NCBI RefSeq assembly: GCF_000931445.1
Contig: NZ_CP010849.1
Coordinates: 2,232,001-2,296,000 of the forward strand
Length of the DNA stretch: 64,000 bases
Direction of reading: 5' to 3'
Origin: Streptomyces cyaneogriseus subsp. noncyanogenus
GTDB lineage: Bacteria > Actinomycetota > Actinomycetes > Streptomycetales > Streptomycetaceae
Position 1 is the stretch's first letter, and each line of letters begins with the position of its first letter. The notes under the pieces are model-generated. The model was not told where the DNA came from. It saw only the letters and a list, made by a program, of their open reading frames with translations, and made no database searches. A program made the position numbers and the translations under genes. This document shows, one piece after another, positions 1 to 9,805 of the stretch.

Positions 1-581
1 ATGCCCTGCACACCGGACAGCAGCACCTGGTCGGCGGACTTGAACGCGTCGAGCACGCTGACCTGGCGGTCCGAGATGGACAGCAGCCGGTCGTTGGGGA
101 TGACGATGAGGGTGTCGACCTCTTCACGGAGCTCGGCGATGCCGTCCTCGGCCTGGTTCGCGCGGCGCCGCCCCTCGAAGGTGAACGGGCGCGTGACCAC
201 ACCGATGGTGAGGGCACCGAGCGAGCGGGCGATGTTGGCCACGACGGGCGCGCCGCCGGTGCCGGTGCCGCCGCCTTCACCGGCTGTCACGAAGACCATG
301 TCGGCCCCCTTGAGGACCTCCTCGATCTCCTCGCGGTGGTCCTCGGCGGCCTTGCGGCCGACGGCCGGGTTGGCTCCGGCGCCGAGTCCGCGGGTGAGTT
401 CACGGCCGACGTCCAGCTTGACGTCGGCGTCGCTCATCAACAGAGCTTGCGCGTCGGTGTTGATGGCGATGAACTCGACGCCCTTGAGACCGACCTCGAT
501 CATCCGGTTGATGGCATTGACACCACCGCCGCCGACACCGATGACTTTGATGACTGCGAGGTAGTTCTGCGGTGCTGCCAC
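1..581 (-). CDS. ftsZ: Cell-division protein FtsZ, 5' part only (cut by window edge)
   Basis: FtsZ is the tubulin-like GTPase that polymerises into the division ring (Z-ladders in sporulating hyphae). About 193 N-terminal residues are in the window; the gene runs off the left edge. The reading begins with a GTG (V-A-A-P-Q-N-Y) and shows the FtsZ N-terminal fold: GVGGGGVNA near residue 15, NTDAQAL near 40, and the tubulin signature [10 protein letters not shown] near residue 100, followed by GVVTRPF and the T7-loop region after it. The start is supported by a purine-rich stretch about 8 nt upstream and by the conserved N-terminus. It is the last gene of the minus-strand division cluster but is separated from ftsQ by 290 nt carrying its own promoter, as expected for a gene needing developmental up-regulation. 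Identity is certain; only the C-terminal part is missing. Confidence 0.98.
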   Translation of the reverse strand, partial: MAAPQNYLAVIKVIGVGGGGVNAINRMIEVGLKGVEFIAINTDAQALLMSDADVKLDVGRELTRGLGAGANPAVGRKAAEDHREEIEEVLKGADMVFVTAGEGGGTGTGGAPVVANIARSLGALTIGVVTRPFTFEGRRRANQAEDGIAELREEVDTLIVIPNDRLLSISDRQVSVLDAFKSADQVLLSGVQG

Positions 582-690
582 GTCGAAGGCCTCTCGCCTC
601 GAGTTACGTGTCGCCGGATCACCGGGACGCGTTGCGCCCCCCGCGACCCGACGACTGATGCCGAATGGGACGGTCCGTTTCGCCGACCCG

Positions 691-715
691 AACCCTAAAC
701 CTTAAGTTTAGGGTT
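691..715. repeat. Perfect inverted repeat in the ftsZ leader
   Basis: Ten-base arms AACCCTAAAC (691-700) and GTTTAGGGTT (706-715) surround a 5-nt centre CTTAA. This AT-rich block stands out sharply in the surrounding GC-rich DNA. It lies 110 nt upstream of the ftsZ start and about 35 nt downstream of the best ftsZ promoter, so it could be an operator, part of a second promoter, or a hairpin in the mRNA leader. It lacks the U-run of a classic terminator. Confidence 0.7.
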
Positions 716-751
716 ACCAGTGTGTCTGTTCCCTGGACTCTTCTGAACAGG

Positions 752-781
752 ACACTAAGTCGACAAGTGGCGCGCGTTCAA
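752..781 (-). promoter_or_regulatory. Candidate ftsZ promoter
   Basis: On the minus strand TTGAAC (776-781) and TAGTGT (752-757) are separated by 18 nt, a good match to the Streptomyces housekeeping (HrdB) consensus TTGACN / TANNNT. Transcription would start near 745, giving a leader of about 165 nt before the ftsZ GTG. Several ftsZ promoters are known in S. coelicolor; which of them this corresponds to was not determined. An imperfect inverted repeat (GTGTCTGTTC at 722-731, GAACAGGACAC at 745-755) overlaps the predicted start site. Confidence 0.6.
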
Positions 782-871
782 CGAACACGCCGAACCTCCC
801 GTTTTTCTTTTCACCCTATGTGATCAGCCGTAGCGGTGCCCACCCAGGGTGCTGGCCTGCGCCGATGCGCG

Positions 872-1666
872 TCAACTCCCCGCTGACGCCGGGGCCGTGG
901 GGACGCTCACGTCGAAGTGCCGCGCGCCGGGCTCGGCTTTCATCAGCGCGGTCAGCGCACGGGCCTTGGCCTCGCTCTTCTCGCCGCTCCCCCAGGCGAC
1001 GGTCCGGCCGCCGCGCAACTCCAGCGAGATGTCGTCGTACGAACGGACCTTGACGACCCGTGTGTCCCGGGCGACCGCGGCCGGAATGCGGCCGGCGACC
1101 CGCACCGCCTCGCGCACCAGCCGGTCCTCGCCGAAGCGGCGCAGGCTGGCCGCGGACGAACCCCGGCGGGAGAGCGCCAATTCCAGCAGGGGCACATCTT
1201 TCGGGGCATGGGAGACCATGGCGAATCGGACGCCCTCATCGTCCACTTCGATGAAGTTCCGGCCTTTTTGCACCAGAAGTACCGGAGTACGTTCTGTCAC
1301 TTTCAGCTCGATTCCGTCCGGCCAGGATCGGATCACGTCGACCGTGTCGATTCGGGGTGTCTTGCTCAGCAAACGGCCCTCGATCGCCTCGGTGTCGACG
1401 GAGACCAGCGGCTCCCCCACCGGCACGTCGGCGGCCTCGCGTACCTGATCCGGCGTCAGGACACGGGTGCCGGAGACCGAGACCTCGTGCACCCGCAGCC
1501 AGTCGGAGCCGTACACGAGCCAGCCGGCCACGAGGGCGGCGACGAGCGAAGCGGCGGCCAGAACGACGATCGTACGAAGGCGGGGGGCCTTCGGACGCCG
1601 TACGCGCGGCGGGCCGGACGACCCCTGCTGGCGTTCACCGCGTGCGGCGGTGGTCGTTCCGGCCAC
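872..1666 (-). CDS. ftsQ: Cell-division protein FtsQ (DivIB)
   Basis: FtsQ is a bitopic membrane protein that with FtsL (and DivIC-type partners) links the Z-ring to septal peptidoglycan synthesis. The 264-residue product has a basic cytoplasmic N-terminus, one membrane segment at about residues 30-52, then a POTRA domain (VHEVSVSGTRVLTPDQVREAA, about 58-125) and the extracellular beta domain with the typical P-RIDTVDV-R-WPDGI-LKV-ER-PV block. It follows murG by 25 nt and precedes the ftsZ leader. Divisome genes ftsL, ftsI, ftsW and ftsZ are all in the same cluster; no ftsA is present, as usual in actinobacteria. Length and domain order are normal. Confidence 0.96.
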   Translation of the reverse strand: MAGTTTAARGERQQGSSGPPRVRRPKAPRLRTIVVLAAASLVAALVAGWLVYGSDWLRVHEVSVSGTRVLTPDQVREAADVPVGEPLVSVDTEAIEGRLLSKTPRIDTVDVIRSWPDGIELKVTERTPVLLVQKGRNFIEVDDEGVRFAMVSHAPKDVPLLELALSRRGSSAASLRRFGEDRLVREAVRVAGRIPAAVARDTRVVKVRSYDDISLELRGGRTVAWGSGEKSEAKARALTALMKAEPGARHFDVSVPTAPASAGS

Positions 1667-1691
1667 GCTCCCTGCCTTCCGTCATCCGTGC

Positions 1692-2789
1692 CTAGCGGTG
1701 CGCGCGACTGGCGGCGATCGCCTCGTAGACCATGCCGACGAGCAGCTCGTCGGCGTCCCGGCGGCCGAACTCGCTCGCCGCGCGGGACATCTCGTACAGC
1801 CGGTGCGGGTCGGCGAGCACGGGCAGGACGTTCTGCTGCACCCACTCGGGGGTGAGGTCCGCGTCGTCGACCAGCAGGCCGCCGCCGGCCTTGACCACCG
1901 GCTGGGCGTTGAGCCGCTGCTCGCCGTTGCCGATGGGCAGCGGGACGTAGGCGGCCGGGAGCCCGACGGCGGAGAGTTCGGCGACGGTCATCGCGCCCGC
2001 GCGGCAGAGCATCATGTCGGCCGCGGCGTACGCGAGGTCCATCCGGTCCAGGTAACTTACCGGGATGTACGGGGGCATGCCCGGCATCTGGTGGACCTGC
2101 GGCAGTTCGTTCTTCGGGCCGACCGCGTGCAGGATCTGGATCCCGGCCTGCTGGAGCCAGGGCGCGACCTGCTGGACGACCTCGTTGAGGCGGCGGGCGC
2201 CCTGTGAGCCGCCGGAGACCAGCAGGGTGGGCAGATTGGGGTCGAGACCGAAGGCGGCGCGGGCCTCGGGGCGTACCGCCGCCCGGTCCAGGGTGGCGAT
2301 GGTGCGGCGCAGCGGGATGCCGATGTAGCGGGCGCCGCGCAGCTTGCTGTCGGGGGTGGAGACGGCGACCTGGGCCGCGTACCGGGAGCCGATCTTGTTG
2401 GCGAGGCCGGGGCGGGCGTTGGCCTCGTGGATGACGATCGGGACGCCGAGCCGCTTGGCCGCGAGGTAGCCGGGCAGGGCGACATAGCCGCCGAAGCCGA
2501 CCACGACGTCCGCCTTGGTGCGCTCCAGGATCTGCTCGGCCGCCTTGATGGTGCCGCGCAGCCGGCCCGGGACGGTGATCAGCTCGGGGGTGGGCTTGCG
2601 GGGCAGCGGCACGGCCGGGATCAGCGCCAGCTCGTAGCCCCGCTCGGGCACGAGCCGGGTCTCCAGGCCGCGTTCCGTGCCCAGGGCCGTGATCCCCACC
2701 GTCGGGTCCTGCCTGCGCAGGGCGTCCGCGAGGGCGAGCGCGGGCTCGATGTGGCCGGCGGTGCCTCCACCGGCGAGGACGACATGCAC
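1692..2789 (-). CDS. murG: UDP-GlcNAc:lipid I GlcNAc transferase MurG
   Basis: MurG transfers N-acetylglucosamine from UDP-GlcNAc to undecaprenyl-pyrophosphoryl-MurNAc-pentapeptide (lipid I) to give lipid II at the inner face of the membrane. The 365-residue GT-B protein begins with the glycine-rich acceptor loop [15 protein letters not shown] (residues about 7-21) and carries [13 protein letters not shown] near residue 195 and the donor-site region [24 protein letters not shown] near 265-290. It starts 6 nt after the ftsW stop codon and ends 25 nt before ftsQ, so it is co-transcribed. Length is typical for the family. Confidence 0.97.
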   Translation of the reverse strand: MHVVLAGGGTAGHIEPALALADALRRQDPTVGITALGTERGLETRLVPERGYELALIPAVPLPRKPTPELITVPGRLRGTIKAAEQILERTKADVVVGFGGYVALPGYLAAKRLGVPIVIHEANARPGLANKIGSRYAAQVAVSTPDSKLRGARYIGIPLRRTIATLDRAAVRPEARAAFGLDPNLPTLLVSGGSQGARRLNEVVQQVAPWLQQAGIQILHAVGPKNELPQVHQMPGMPPYIPVSYLDRMDLAYAAADMMLCRAGAMTVAELSAVGLPAAYVPLPIGNGEQRLNAQPVVKAGGGLLVDDADLTPEWVQQNVLPVLADPHRLYEMSRAASEFGRRDADELLVGMVYEAIAASRAHR

Positions 2790-2795
2790 CGAAAT

Positions 2796-4148
2796 TCACC
2801 GCTCTCCGGACGTGCGCACCGCCGAGGTGCGCCGTCGCATCGTGTTCCATCTCCGGGGCCCCTGAGGACCCCTGGCCCCCCGCTTTTTACCAAAGCGGGG
2901 TTGCCGCATCGCAAGCGCCGCCCGCGCAGCGGGCTCGTCGCGCGCGAAGGCGATCAGCAGCCCGATGGCGAACATGGTCGGCAGCAGGGCGGATCCCCCG
3001 TAGGAGAACAGCGGGAGGGGGACACCGGCGATCGGCAGCAGGCCGAGCACCGCACCCATGTTGATCACGGCCTGGGCCGTGATCCAGGTGGTCACGCCTC
3101 CCGCGGCATACCTCACGAAGGGGTCCTCCGTGCGTCCGGCCACGCGGATACCCGCATAGCCTAGAGCCGCGAAGAGGGCGAGTACCGACAGCGTCCCCGC
3201 CAGACCCAGTTCCTCACCGGTGACGGCGAAGATGAAGTCGGTGTGCGCTTCGGGGAGTTGACCCCATTTTTCCACACTGGCACCGAGCCCGGATCCGAAC
3301 AGCCCGCCCGAGGCCAGGGCGTAGATCCCGTGCACGGCCTGCCAGCAGCTGTCGTTCGGGCCGGGGTCGGTGGCGCCGATGCAGGCGAGCCGGGCCATGC
3401 GGTTGGCGCTGGTCTTGATGAGGATCACACCGAGCAGCGCGGCGACGGAGAGCACCCCGGCGAACAGCCGGGTGGGCGCGCCCGCGAGCCACAGCAGGCC
3501 GAACAGGATCGCCGTGAGGATGATCGCCGTGCCCATGTCGCCGCCGAGCATGATCAGGCCCAGCAGCATGAAGGCGACCGGCACCAGCGGCACCAGCATG
3601 TGTTTCCACTGCGTCAGCAGCCGCTTGTCCTGTTTGCGCGCGAGCAGGTCGGCGCCCCACAGCACCAGCGCCAGCTTGCCGAACTCGCTGGGCTGGAGCT
3701 GGAAGGGGCCGCCGATGGAGATCCAGTTCTGGTTGCCGTTGACCGACATCCCTATCCCGGGGACCTGCACCAGGGCCATCAGGAAGACCGCGCCGGCCAG
3801 GATCGGGTAGGCCAGCGCCCGGTGCAGCTTCACCGGCATCCGGGAGGCGGCGAACAGCAGGGCGGCGCCGATCAGGGCCGCCAGGAACTGCTTGCGGAAG
3901 AAGTACGACCCCGGCAGGGACAGTTGCAGCGCCGTGATCTGCGAGGCCGAGTAGACCATCACCAGGCCGAGCACGGTGATCAGCGCGCTGCCGCCGAGGA
4001 TGAGGTAGTAGGCCGTCAGCGGCCGGTCCCAGGCGCGGCGGGCGCGGGCGTGCAGGCGCAGCAGAGGGTTCTCGTGCGCCGGGCCCGGTGCGGCGGGCCG
4101 TTCGGGCGCCCGCCGCACCGGCGGACGCCCGGTACGGCTACCGGGCAT
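2796..4148 (-). CDS. ftsW: Septal SEDS glycosyltransferase FtsW
   Basis: FtsW is the SEDS-family polytopic membrane enzyme that polymerises lipid II at the septum with its partner transpeptidase FtsI, also encoded here. The 450-residue product has a proline/arginine-rich cytoplasmic N-terminus, about ten hydrophobic segments starting at residue 45 (LILGGSALITVLGLVMVYSAS), the conserved loop NQNWISIGGPFQLQPSEF-KLAL and, toward the C-terminus, the signature HTDFIFAVTGEELG and GVPLPLFSYGGSALL. The C-terminal tail is basic. It lies between murD (74-nt gap) and murG (6-nt gap). RodA is the alternative family member, but position in the dcw cluster makes FtsW the clear choice. Confidence 0.96.
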   Translation of the reverse strand: MPGSRTGRPPVRRAPERPAAPGPAHENPLLRLHARARRAWDRPLTAYYLILGGSALITVLGLVMVYSASQITALQLSLPGSYFFRKQFLAALIGAALLFAASRMPVKLHRALAYPILAGAVFLMALVQVPGIGMSVNGNQNWISIGGPFQLQPSEFGKLALVLWGADLLARKQDKRLLTQWKHMLVPLVPVAFMLLGLIMLGGDMGTAIILTAILFGLLWLAGAPTRLFAGVLSVAALLGVILIKTSANRMARLACIGATDPGPNDSCWQAVHGIYALASGGLFGSGLGASVEKWGQLPEAHTDFIFAVTGEELGLAGTLSVLALFAALGYAGIRVAGRTEDPFVRYAAGGVTTWITAQAVINMGAVLGLLPIAGVPLPLFSYGGSALLPTMFAIGLLIAFARDEPAARAALAMRQPRFGKKRGARGPQGPRRWNTMRRRTSAVRTSGER

Positions 4149-4222
4149 CGCAACCTCCGTCGTACGTCGGCCTCGACGGTCCCACGCGTCCCTCCCAAGG
4201 TCGCCCGGCCCAGGCGGCCGGG

Positions 4223-5635
4223 TCAGGCGCCGAGTTCGCGAACGGCCTGTGCGAACGCGTCACCGCGCTTGTTGTAGTTGGCGAACATGTCCATGGAGGC
4301 GCAGGCCGGGGCCAGCAGCACCGTGTCGCCGGGCCGGGCGAGCCGACGCGCTTCCTGGACCGCCTGGAGCATCGCCCCAGTGTCGGTCCGGTCGAGGTCG
4401 ACGACGGGTACTTCCGGGGCGTGTCGCGCCAGGGCTTCGCGGATCAGGGCGCGGTCGGCGCCGATCAGGACGGCCCCGCGCAGCCGCTTGGCAGCGCCCG
4501 CGACCAGCTCGTCGAAGGTGGCGCCCTTGGCGAGGCCGCCCGCGATCCACACGACCGACTCGTACGCCGCCAAGGATGCCTCCGCGGCATGGGTGTTGGT
4601 GGCCTTGGAGTCGTCGACGTAGGCCACGCCGTCCACGTCCGCCACGTGCGCGATGCGGTGGGCGTCCGGCCGGAAGGCCCTGAGGCCGTCCCGGACGGCG
4701 GTGGCGGGCACGCCGAAGGCCCGCGCGAGCGCCGCCGCGGCGAGCGCGTTGGCGATGTTGTGCGGGGCCGGCGGGTCGACGTCGCCGACCTCGGCGAGCT
4801 CCTGGGCGTTCTTGTGCCGGTCCGCCACGAAGGCGCGGTCGACCAGGATGCCGTCCACGACCCCGAGCTGGGAGGGGCCCGGGGTGCCGAGCGTGAAGCC
4901 GACGGCCCGGCAGCCCTCCTCCACGTCGGCCTCGCGCACCAGGTCCTCGGTGGCCTTGTCGGCCACGTTGTAGACGCAGGCGACGCGATTGCCCTCGTAG
5001 ATACGGCCCTTGGCGCGCGCGTACGCCTCCATGGAGCCGTGCCAGTCGAGGTGGTCGGGGGCGAGGTTGAGCACGGCGGCCGAGTGGGCGCGCACGGAGG
5101 GCGCCCAGTGGAGCTGGTAGCTGGACAGCTCCACGGCCAGGACGTCGTACCGCTCCTCGCCGGTGACGGCGTCCAGCAGCGAGACGCCGATGTTGCCGAC
5201 GGCTGCCGTGCGCAGGCCCGCCGCCTTCAGGATGGCGGCGAGCATCTGGACGGTCGTGGTCTTGCCGTTGGTGCCCGTGACGGCGAGCCACGGGGCTGCT
5301 TCCCTGCCGTCCCGCCCGCGCAGCCGCCAGGCCAGCTCGACATCGCCCCAGACCGGGACCCCGGCCCGCTCGGCCGCCGTGAACAGGGGCTTGTCCGGCT
5401 TCCAGCCGGGCGCGGTGACGATCAGCTCGGTGCCCTCCGGCAGGGTCGCCCCGTCGCCGAGGCGCACGGTGATCCCGAGGGCCTCCAGTTCGGCCGCCTG
5501 GGCCCGCGCCCGCTCGTCGTCGCCGTCGTTGACGACGGTGACGCGGGCGCCGAGTCCGTGCAGGACCTTGGCGGCCGGGATGCCCGAGACGCCGAGCCCG
5601 GCGACGGTGACGTGCTTGCCCTGCCATTCGGTCAC
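4223..5635 (-). CDS. murD: UDP-MurNAc-L-Ala:D-Glu ligase MurD
   Basis: MurD adds D-glutamate to UDP-MurNAc-L-alanine using ATP in the cytoplasm. The 470-residue product shows an N-terminal Rossmann-like domain ([15 protein letters not shown]), the Mur-ligase P-loop [10 protein letters not shown] near residue 125, and central/C-terminal Mur ligase motifs ([21 protein letters not shown]). The chosen GTG start overlaps the mraY stop in a GTGA, which implies coupled translation; an open frame extends farther upstream but only through the mraY coding region. murC, which acts before murD, is not in the cluster, so it must be elsewhere in the genome. Confidence 0.96.
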   Translation of the reverse strand: MTEWQGKHVTVAGLGVSGIPAAKVLHGLGARVTVVNDGDDERARAQAAELEALGITVRLGDGATLPEGTELIVTAPGWKPDKPLFTAAERAGVPVWGDVELAWRLRGRDGREAAPWLAVTGTNGKTTTVQMLAAILKAAGLRTAAVGNIGVSLLDAVTGEERYDVLAVELSSYQLHWAPSVRAHSAAVLNLAPDHLDWHGSMEAYARAKGRIYEGNRVACVYNVADKATEDLVREADVEEGCRAVGFTLGTPGPSQLGVVDGILVDRAFVADRHKNAQELAEVGDVDPPAPHNIANALAAAALARAFGVPATAVRDGLRAFRPDAHRIAHVADVDGVAYVDDSKATNTHAAEASLAAYESVVWIAGGLAKGATFDELVAGAAKRLRGAVLIGADRALIREALARHAPEVPVVDLDRTDTGAMLQAVQEARRLARPGDTVLLAPACASMDMFANYNKRGDAFAQAVRELGA

Positions 5636-6705
5636 TTGTCGGCCGCCCATCCCGCGTAGAAGAGGCCCAGTCCGACGATCACACAGATGCCCTGGATGAT
5701 CCAGAAGCGGACCACCACCAGCACCTCGGACCAGCCCTTGAGTTCGAAGTGGTGCTGGAGCGGCGCCATCCGGAAGACCCGCTTCCCGGTGAGGCGGAAG
5801 GAACCGACCTGGATCACCACGGACATGGTGATCAGGACGAACAGACCGCCCAGGATGGCGAGCAGCAGCTCGGTGCGGGAGCAGATCGCGAGGCCCGCGA
5901 GCACACCGCCGAGCGCCAGCGAACCGGTGTCGCCCATGAAGATCTTGGCCGGGGAGGTGTTCCACCACAGGAAGCCGAGGCAGGCGCCCATCAGCGCGGA
6001 GGAGACCACGGCGAGGTCGAGCGGGTCGCGCACCTCGTAGCAGGCGCCCGGGTTGGTCAGCTCCAGCGCGTTGGCGCACGACTCCTGGAACTGCCACACG
6101 CCGATGAAGGTGTAGGCGCCGAAGACGAGGACGGAGGCACCGGTGGCCAGACCGTCCAGACCGTCGGTGAGGTTCACGCCGTTCGACATCGCGAGGATCA
6201 TGAACAGCGCCCAGACCACGAACAGCACCGGGCCGATGGTCCAGCCGAAGTCGGTGATGAACGACAGCTTGGTGGAGGCCGGGGTGTTGCCGCGGGAGTC
6301 GGAGAACTGAAGCGCGAGCACCGCGAAGGCGATGCCGACGATGAGCTGGCCGGCCATCTTGGCCTTGGCCCGCAGACCCAGCGAACGCCGCTTGACGATC
6401 TTGATGTAGTCGTCGAGGAAGCCGACCAGGCCCATGCCGACCATCAGGCCCAGCACCAGCAGGCCCGAGTAGGTCGGCGGCTTGCCGGTGATCACCTTGC
6501 TCAGGAAGTAGGCGGCGACCGTGGCCAGGATGAAGGCGATACCGCCCATGGTCGGCGTACCGCGCTTGCTGGCGTGCTCGCGCGGGCCGTCGTCACGGAT
6601 GTACTGGCCGTACCCCTTGCGCGCGAGCAGCTTGATCAGCAGCGGGGTGCCGACCAGGGTCAGGAACAGTCCGATGACACCCGCGAACAGGATCTGATTC
6701 ATCAT
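5632..6705 (-). CDS. mraY: Phospho-MurNAc-pentapeptide translocase MraY
   Basis: MraY makes lipid I by transferring phospho-MurNAc-pentapeptide from UDP to undecaprenyl phosphate. The 357-residue polytopic protein contains the family hallmarks: [13 protein letters not shown] near residue 110 (paired aspartates), [15 protein letters not shown] near 190, and the [10 protein letters not shown] histidine motif near 320. The alternating hydrophobic segments give about ten membrane spans. The start overlaps the end of murF in an ATGA (alternative ATG three bases on), and its stop overlaps the murD start, so the three genes form a tightly coupled translational unit. Confidence 0.97.
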   Translation of the reverse strand: MMNQILFAGVIGLFLTLVGTPLLIKLLARKGYGQYIRDDGPREHASKRGTPTMGGIAFILATVAAYFLSKVITGKPPTYSGLLVLGLMVGMGLVGFLDDYIKIVKRRSLGLRAKAKMAGQLIVGIAFAVLALQFSDSRGNTPASTKLSFITDFGWTIGPVLFVVWALFMILAMSNGVNLTDGLDGLATGASVLVFGAYTFIGVWQFQESCANALELTNPGACYEVRDPLDLAVVSSALMGACLGFLWWNTSPAKIFMGDTGSLALGGVLAGLAICSRTELLLAILGGLFVLITMSVVIQVGSFRLTGKRVFRMAPLQHHFELKGWSEVLVVVRFWIIQGICVIVGLGLFYAGWAADK

Positions 6706-8117
6706 CGGGCTGCGACCTCACCCTCGGCACCGGTCTCGAGCAGCGTCTCCGCCACCTTCTCGAGCCCGACCGAACGGGACGCCTTCACGAGTACGACGTC
6801 TCCCGGGCGCAACTCGCTGCGCAACAGGTCGACCGCCGCCTGTGCGTCGGACACGTGCACCGACTCCTCACCCCACGAACCCTCGTTATATGCGCCCAAT
6901 TGCAGCCAGGCGGCTTCCCTGCCGCCGACCGCGACGAGCTTGCTGACGTTGAGCCGGACGGCCAGCCGTCCGACCGCGTCGTGCTCGGCGAGCGCCTCGT
7001 CCCCGAGCTCGGCCATCTTGCCGAGCACCGCCCACGTACGGCGCCCCTTGCCGATGGCCACGAGCGCGCGCAGGGCGGCCCGCATGGACTCGGGGTTCGC
7101 GTTGTAGGCGTCGTTGACGATCGTCACGCCGTCCGGGCGCTCGGTGACCTCCATCCGCCAGCGGGAGAGGGAGCCCGCCTCGGAGAGCGCGAGGGCGATC
7201 TCGTCTGCGGACATGCCCAACTCGTGGGCGACGGCGGCCGCGGCGAGCGCGTTCGACACGTGATGCTCACCGTACAGGCGCATGGTCACATCGCTTGCAC
7301 CGGAGGGTGTGTGAAGCCTGAAGGAAGGCTGTCCGCTGTCCGTGAGTCGCACGTTCTCGGCACGGACGTCCGCTTCGTCGGACTCTCCGAAAAGGATCAC
7401 CTTCGCCTTCGTACGGGAGGCCATGGCCCGGACGTAGGGGTCGTCCGCGTTGAGGATGGCCGCGCCGCCGTCCCGCGCCGACGGCAGGGCCTCGACCAGC
7501 TCGCCCTTGGCCTGGGCGATCTGCTCGCGGCCGCCGAACTCGCCGATGTGGGCGGAGCCGACGTTGAGGACGAGGCCGATCTTCGGCGGGGTCAGTTCGG
7601 TGAGGTACCGGATGTGGCCGATGCCGCGGGCGCCCATCTCCAGGACGAGGAACCTCGTCTCGTCGGTGGCGCTCAGGGCGGTCAGCGGCAGCCCGATCTC
7701 GTTGTTGAGCGAGCCGGGTGTGAAGACCGTCGGCGCCTTGCGCCGCAGGACCTGGGCGATCAGGTCCTTGGTGCTGGTCTTGCCCGCGGAGCCGGTGAGC
7801 GCCACGAGGGTGGCGCCCAGGCGGCGGACGACGTGGCGGGCGAGAGCGCCGAGGGCGGCCTGGACGTCGTCCACGACGATCGCGGGCACGCCGACGGGGC
7901 GGCGGCCGAGCACGGCCACCGCTCCCGCCTCGACGACCGCCTGCGCGAAGTCGTGGCCGTCCACGCGCTCGCCGGCGAAGGCGACGAAGAGGCTGCCGGG
8001 CTCCACCTCACGGGAGTCCCGGACGACCGGTCCGGTGACCTGGACGGACGGATCCGGTATGTCGTGCGTCTGCCCGCCGACGACTTCTGCGATCTCGGCG
8101 AGAGAGAGGGCGATCAC
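6702..8117 (-). CDS. murF: UDP-MurNAc-tripeptide:D-Ala-D-Ala ligase MurF
   Basis: MurF attaches D-Ala-D-Ala to the UDP-MurNAc-tripeptide. The 471-residue protein has the N-terminal UDP-binding domain ([23 protein letters not shown]), the ATP-binding loop [13 protein letters not shown] near residue 110, N-E-GLP-TAL, and the conserved [16 protein letters not shown] block around residue 330. The usual P-loop GSSGKT reads GSAGKT here, a conservative change. It begins 4 nt after murE and overlaps mraY by 4 nt. Length is normal. Confidence 0.96.
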   Translation of the reverse strand: MIALSLAEIAEVVGGQTHDIPDPSVQVTGPVVRDSREVEPGSLFVAFAGERVDGHDFAQAVVEAGAVAVLGRRPVGVPAIVVDDVQAALGALARHVVRRLGATLVALTGSAGKTSTKDLIAQVLRRKAPTVFTPGSLNNEIGLPLTALSATDETRFLVLEMGARGIGHIRYLTELTPPKIGLVLNVGSAHIGEFGGREQIAQAKGELVEALPSARDGGAAILNADDPYVRAMASRTKAKVILFGESDEADVRAENVRLTDSGQPSFRLHTPSGASDVTMRLYGEHHVSNALAAAAVAHELGMSADEIALALSEAGSLSRWRMEVTERPDGVTIVNDAYNANPESMRAALRALVAIGKGRRTWAVLGKMAELGDEALAEHDAVGRLAVRLNVSKLVAVGGREAAWLQLGAYNEGSWGEESVHVSDAQAAVDLLRSELRPGDVVLVKASRSVGLEKVAETLLETGAEGEVAAR

Positions 8118-8121
8118 AAGT

Positions 8122-9777
8122 TCATCCCTGGGTTTTCTGGATTGCTTCGCGAAGCACCTGGCGGTCGTCGAAGGGACGGACCACCCCGGCGATGTCCTGG
8201 CCCTGCTCGTGGCCCTTGCCCGCCACCAGCACGGTGTCGCCCGGCTGCGCGCGGGCGACGGCGGCGGCGATGGCCGCGGCCCGGTCCTCGAAGACCTGGA
8301 CCTCTCCGCGCTCGTGCGCGGGGACCGAGGCCGCGCCCTGGAGCATGGTGGCGAGGATGGCGAGGGGGTCCTCGGAGCGGGGGTTGTCGGAGGTCAGTAC
8401 GGCGGTGTCGGCGAGCCGGGCCGCGGCGGCGCCCATCGGGGCGCGCTTGGTGGTGTCCCGGTCGCCGCCGCAGCCGAGCACGACGTGCAGCCGGCCCTCG
8501 GTGACCTTGCGCAGGGCGCGCAGGACGGACTCGACGGCGTCGGTCTTGTGGGCGTAGTCGACGACCGCGAGGTAGGGCTGCCCGGCGTCCACGCGCTCCA
8601 GCCGGCCCGGCACGCCCGGCACGGCGGCCACGCCGTCGGCGGCGGCCTGCGGGTCGAGGCCGGCCGCGGCGAGGGCGGCGATCGCGGCGAGGGTGTTCGC
8701 CACGTTGAAGGGCCCGGCCAGCGGTGAGCGGGCGGAGATCCGCTCGCCCTTCGGGCCGGTCACGGTGAACGTCGAGTCCATCGGCCCGACCCGGACGTCC
8801 TCGGCCCGCCAGTCGGCGTCCGGGTGGCCCTCGGCGGAGTAGGTGACGACCGGGACGGTCGCCTCCCTGGCGAGCCGGCGGCCGTACTCGTCGTCGGCGT
8901 TGACCACGCCCAGCCTGCTGCGCCGCGGCGTGAAGAGCTGCGCCTTGGCCCGGAAGTAGTCCTCCATGTCGGAGTGGAACTCCATGTGCTCCGGGCTGAG
9001 GTTGGTGAAGACGGCGACGTCGAAGACGCAGCCGTCGACGCGGCCGAGCACCAGGGCGTGGCTGGAGACCTCCATGGCGACCGCCTCGGTGCCGCGTTCG
9101 CGCATGACCGCGAAGAGGGCCTGGAGGTCGGTGGCCTCGGGGGTGGTGCGCTCGGACTTGATGCGCTCGTCGCCGATGCGCATCTCGACCGTGCCGACCA
9201 GTCCGGTGGTCCTCGCCGTCCGCAGGCCGCCCTCGACGAGGTAGGCGGTGGTGGTCTTGCCGGAGGTGCCGGTGATGCCGATCTGGAGCAGATCGCGGCC
9301 CGGGTGGCCGTAGATCGTGGCCGCCAGCTCACCCATGCGCCCGCGCGGGTCGTCGACGACGAGGACCGGCAGCCCGGTGGCGGCGGCGCGCTCGGCGCCG
9401 TCCGGGTCGGTGAGCACGGCGGCGGCACCGAGGCCGGCGGCCTGGGTGACGAAGTCGGCGCCGTGCGCGCGGGCCCCGGGCAGAGCGGCGTACAGGTCGC
9501 CGGGGCGGACGGCGCGCGAGTCATGGGTGATGCCCGTGACCTCGGCGGTCTTCTCCGGCGCGGTGGCACCCAGCTGATCGGCGAGTTCCGCGAGGGGTGT
9601 GGCGGAGACCTGCACCGGCCGGGGCGGTCCCGGGTATGTCACGGGTTGGCCCTTCTGGGTGATTTGGGACTGATCAGCGTGTGGCACGGCGGTGAGCGTA
9701 CCGGGCGCACCCGCTTCCGGGCGAAGTGAGGGGCGGGGGGCTTCCTGGTTCCCGGAATCGGGGGTGATCGTCGTCAC
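8122..9777 (-). CDS. murE: UDP-MurNAc-L-Ala-D-Glu:diaminopimelate ligase MurE
   Basis: MurE adds the third, diamino acid to the peptidoglycan stem. The product contains T-DSR-V-PGDLYAALPG, the P-loop ITGTSGKTTTAYL, and the substrate-specificity motif DNPRSEDP near the C-terminus; DNPR indicates diaminopimelate rather than lysine, fitting Streptomyces peptidoglycan. As drawn, the GTG at 9777 gives 551 residues with a low-complexity extension of about 46 residues. A second in-frame GTG at 9639 (V-T-Y-P-G-P-P) has a good GAAGGG site about 7 nt upstream and would give 505 residues, closer to the family length; the true start may be that one. It follows ftsI after 28 nt. Confidence 0.94.
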   Translation of the reverse strand: MTTITPDSGNQEAPRPSLRPEAGAPGTLTAVPHADQSQITQKGQPVTYPGPPRPVQVSATPLAELADQLGATAPEKTAEVTGITHDSRAVRPGDLYAALPGARAHGADFVTQAAGLGAAAVLTDPDGAERAAATGLPVLVVDDPRGRMGELAATIYGHPGRDLLQIGITGTSGKTTTAYLVEGGLRTARTTGLVGTVEMRIGDERIKSERTTPEATDLQALFAVMRERGTEAVAMEVSSHALVLGRVDGCVFDVAVFTNLSPEHMEFHSDMEDYFRAKAQLFTPRRSRLGVVNADDEYGRRLAREATVPVVTYSAEGHPDADWRAEDVRVGPMDSTFTVTGPKGERISARSPLAGPFNVANTLAAIAALAAAGLDPQAAADGVAAVPGVPGRLERVDAGQPYLAVVDYAHKTDAVESVLRALRKVTEGRLHVVLGCGGDRDTTKRAPMGAAAARLADTAVLTSDNPRSEDPLAILATMLQGAASVPAHERGEVQVFEDRAAAIAAAVARAQPGDTVLVAGKGHEQGQDIAGVVRPFDDRQVLREAIQKTQG

Positions 9778-9805
9778 GGGGTGGTTCCTGGTGGCTCGGT
9801 GCTGG

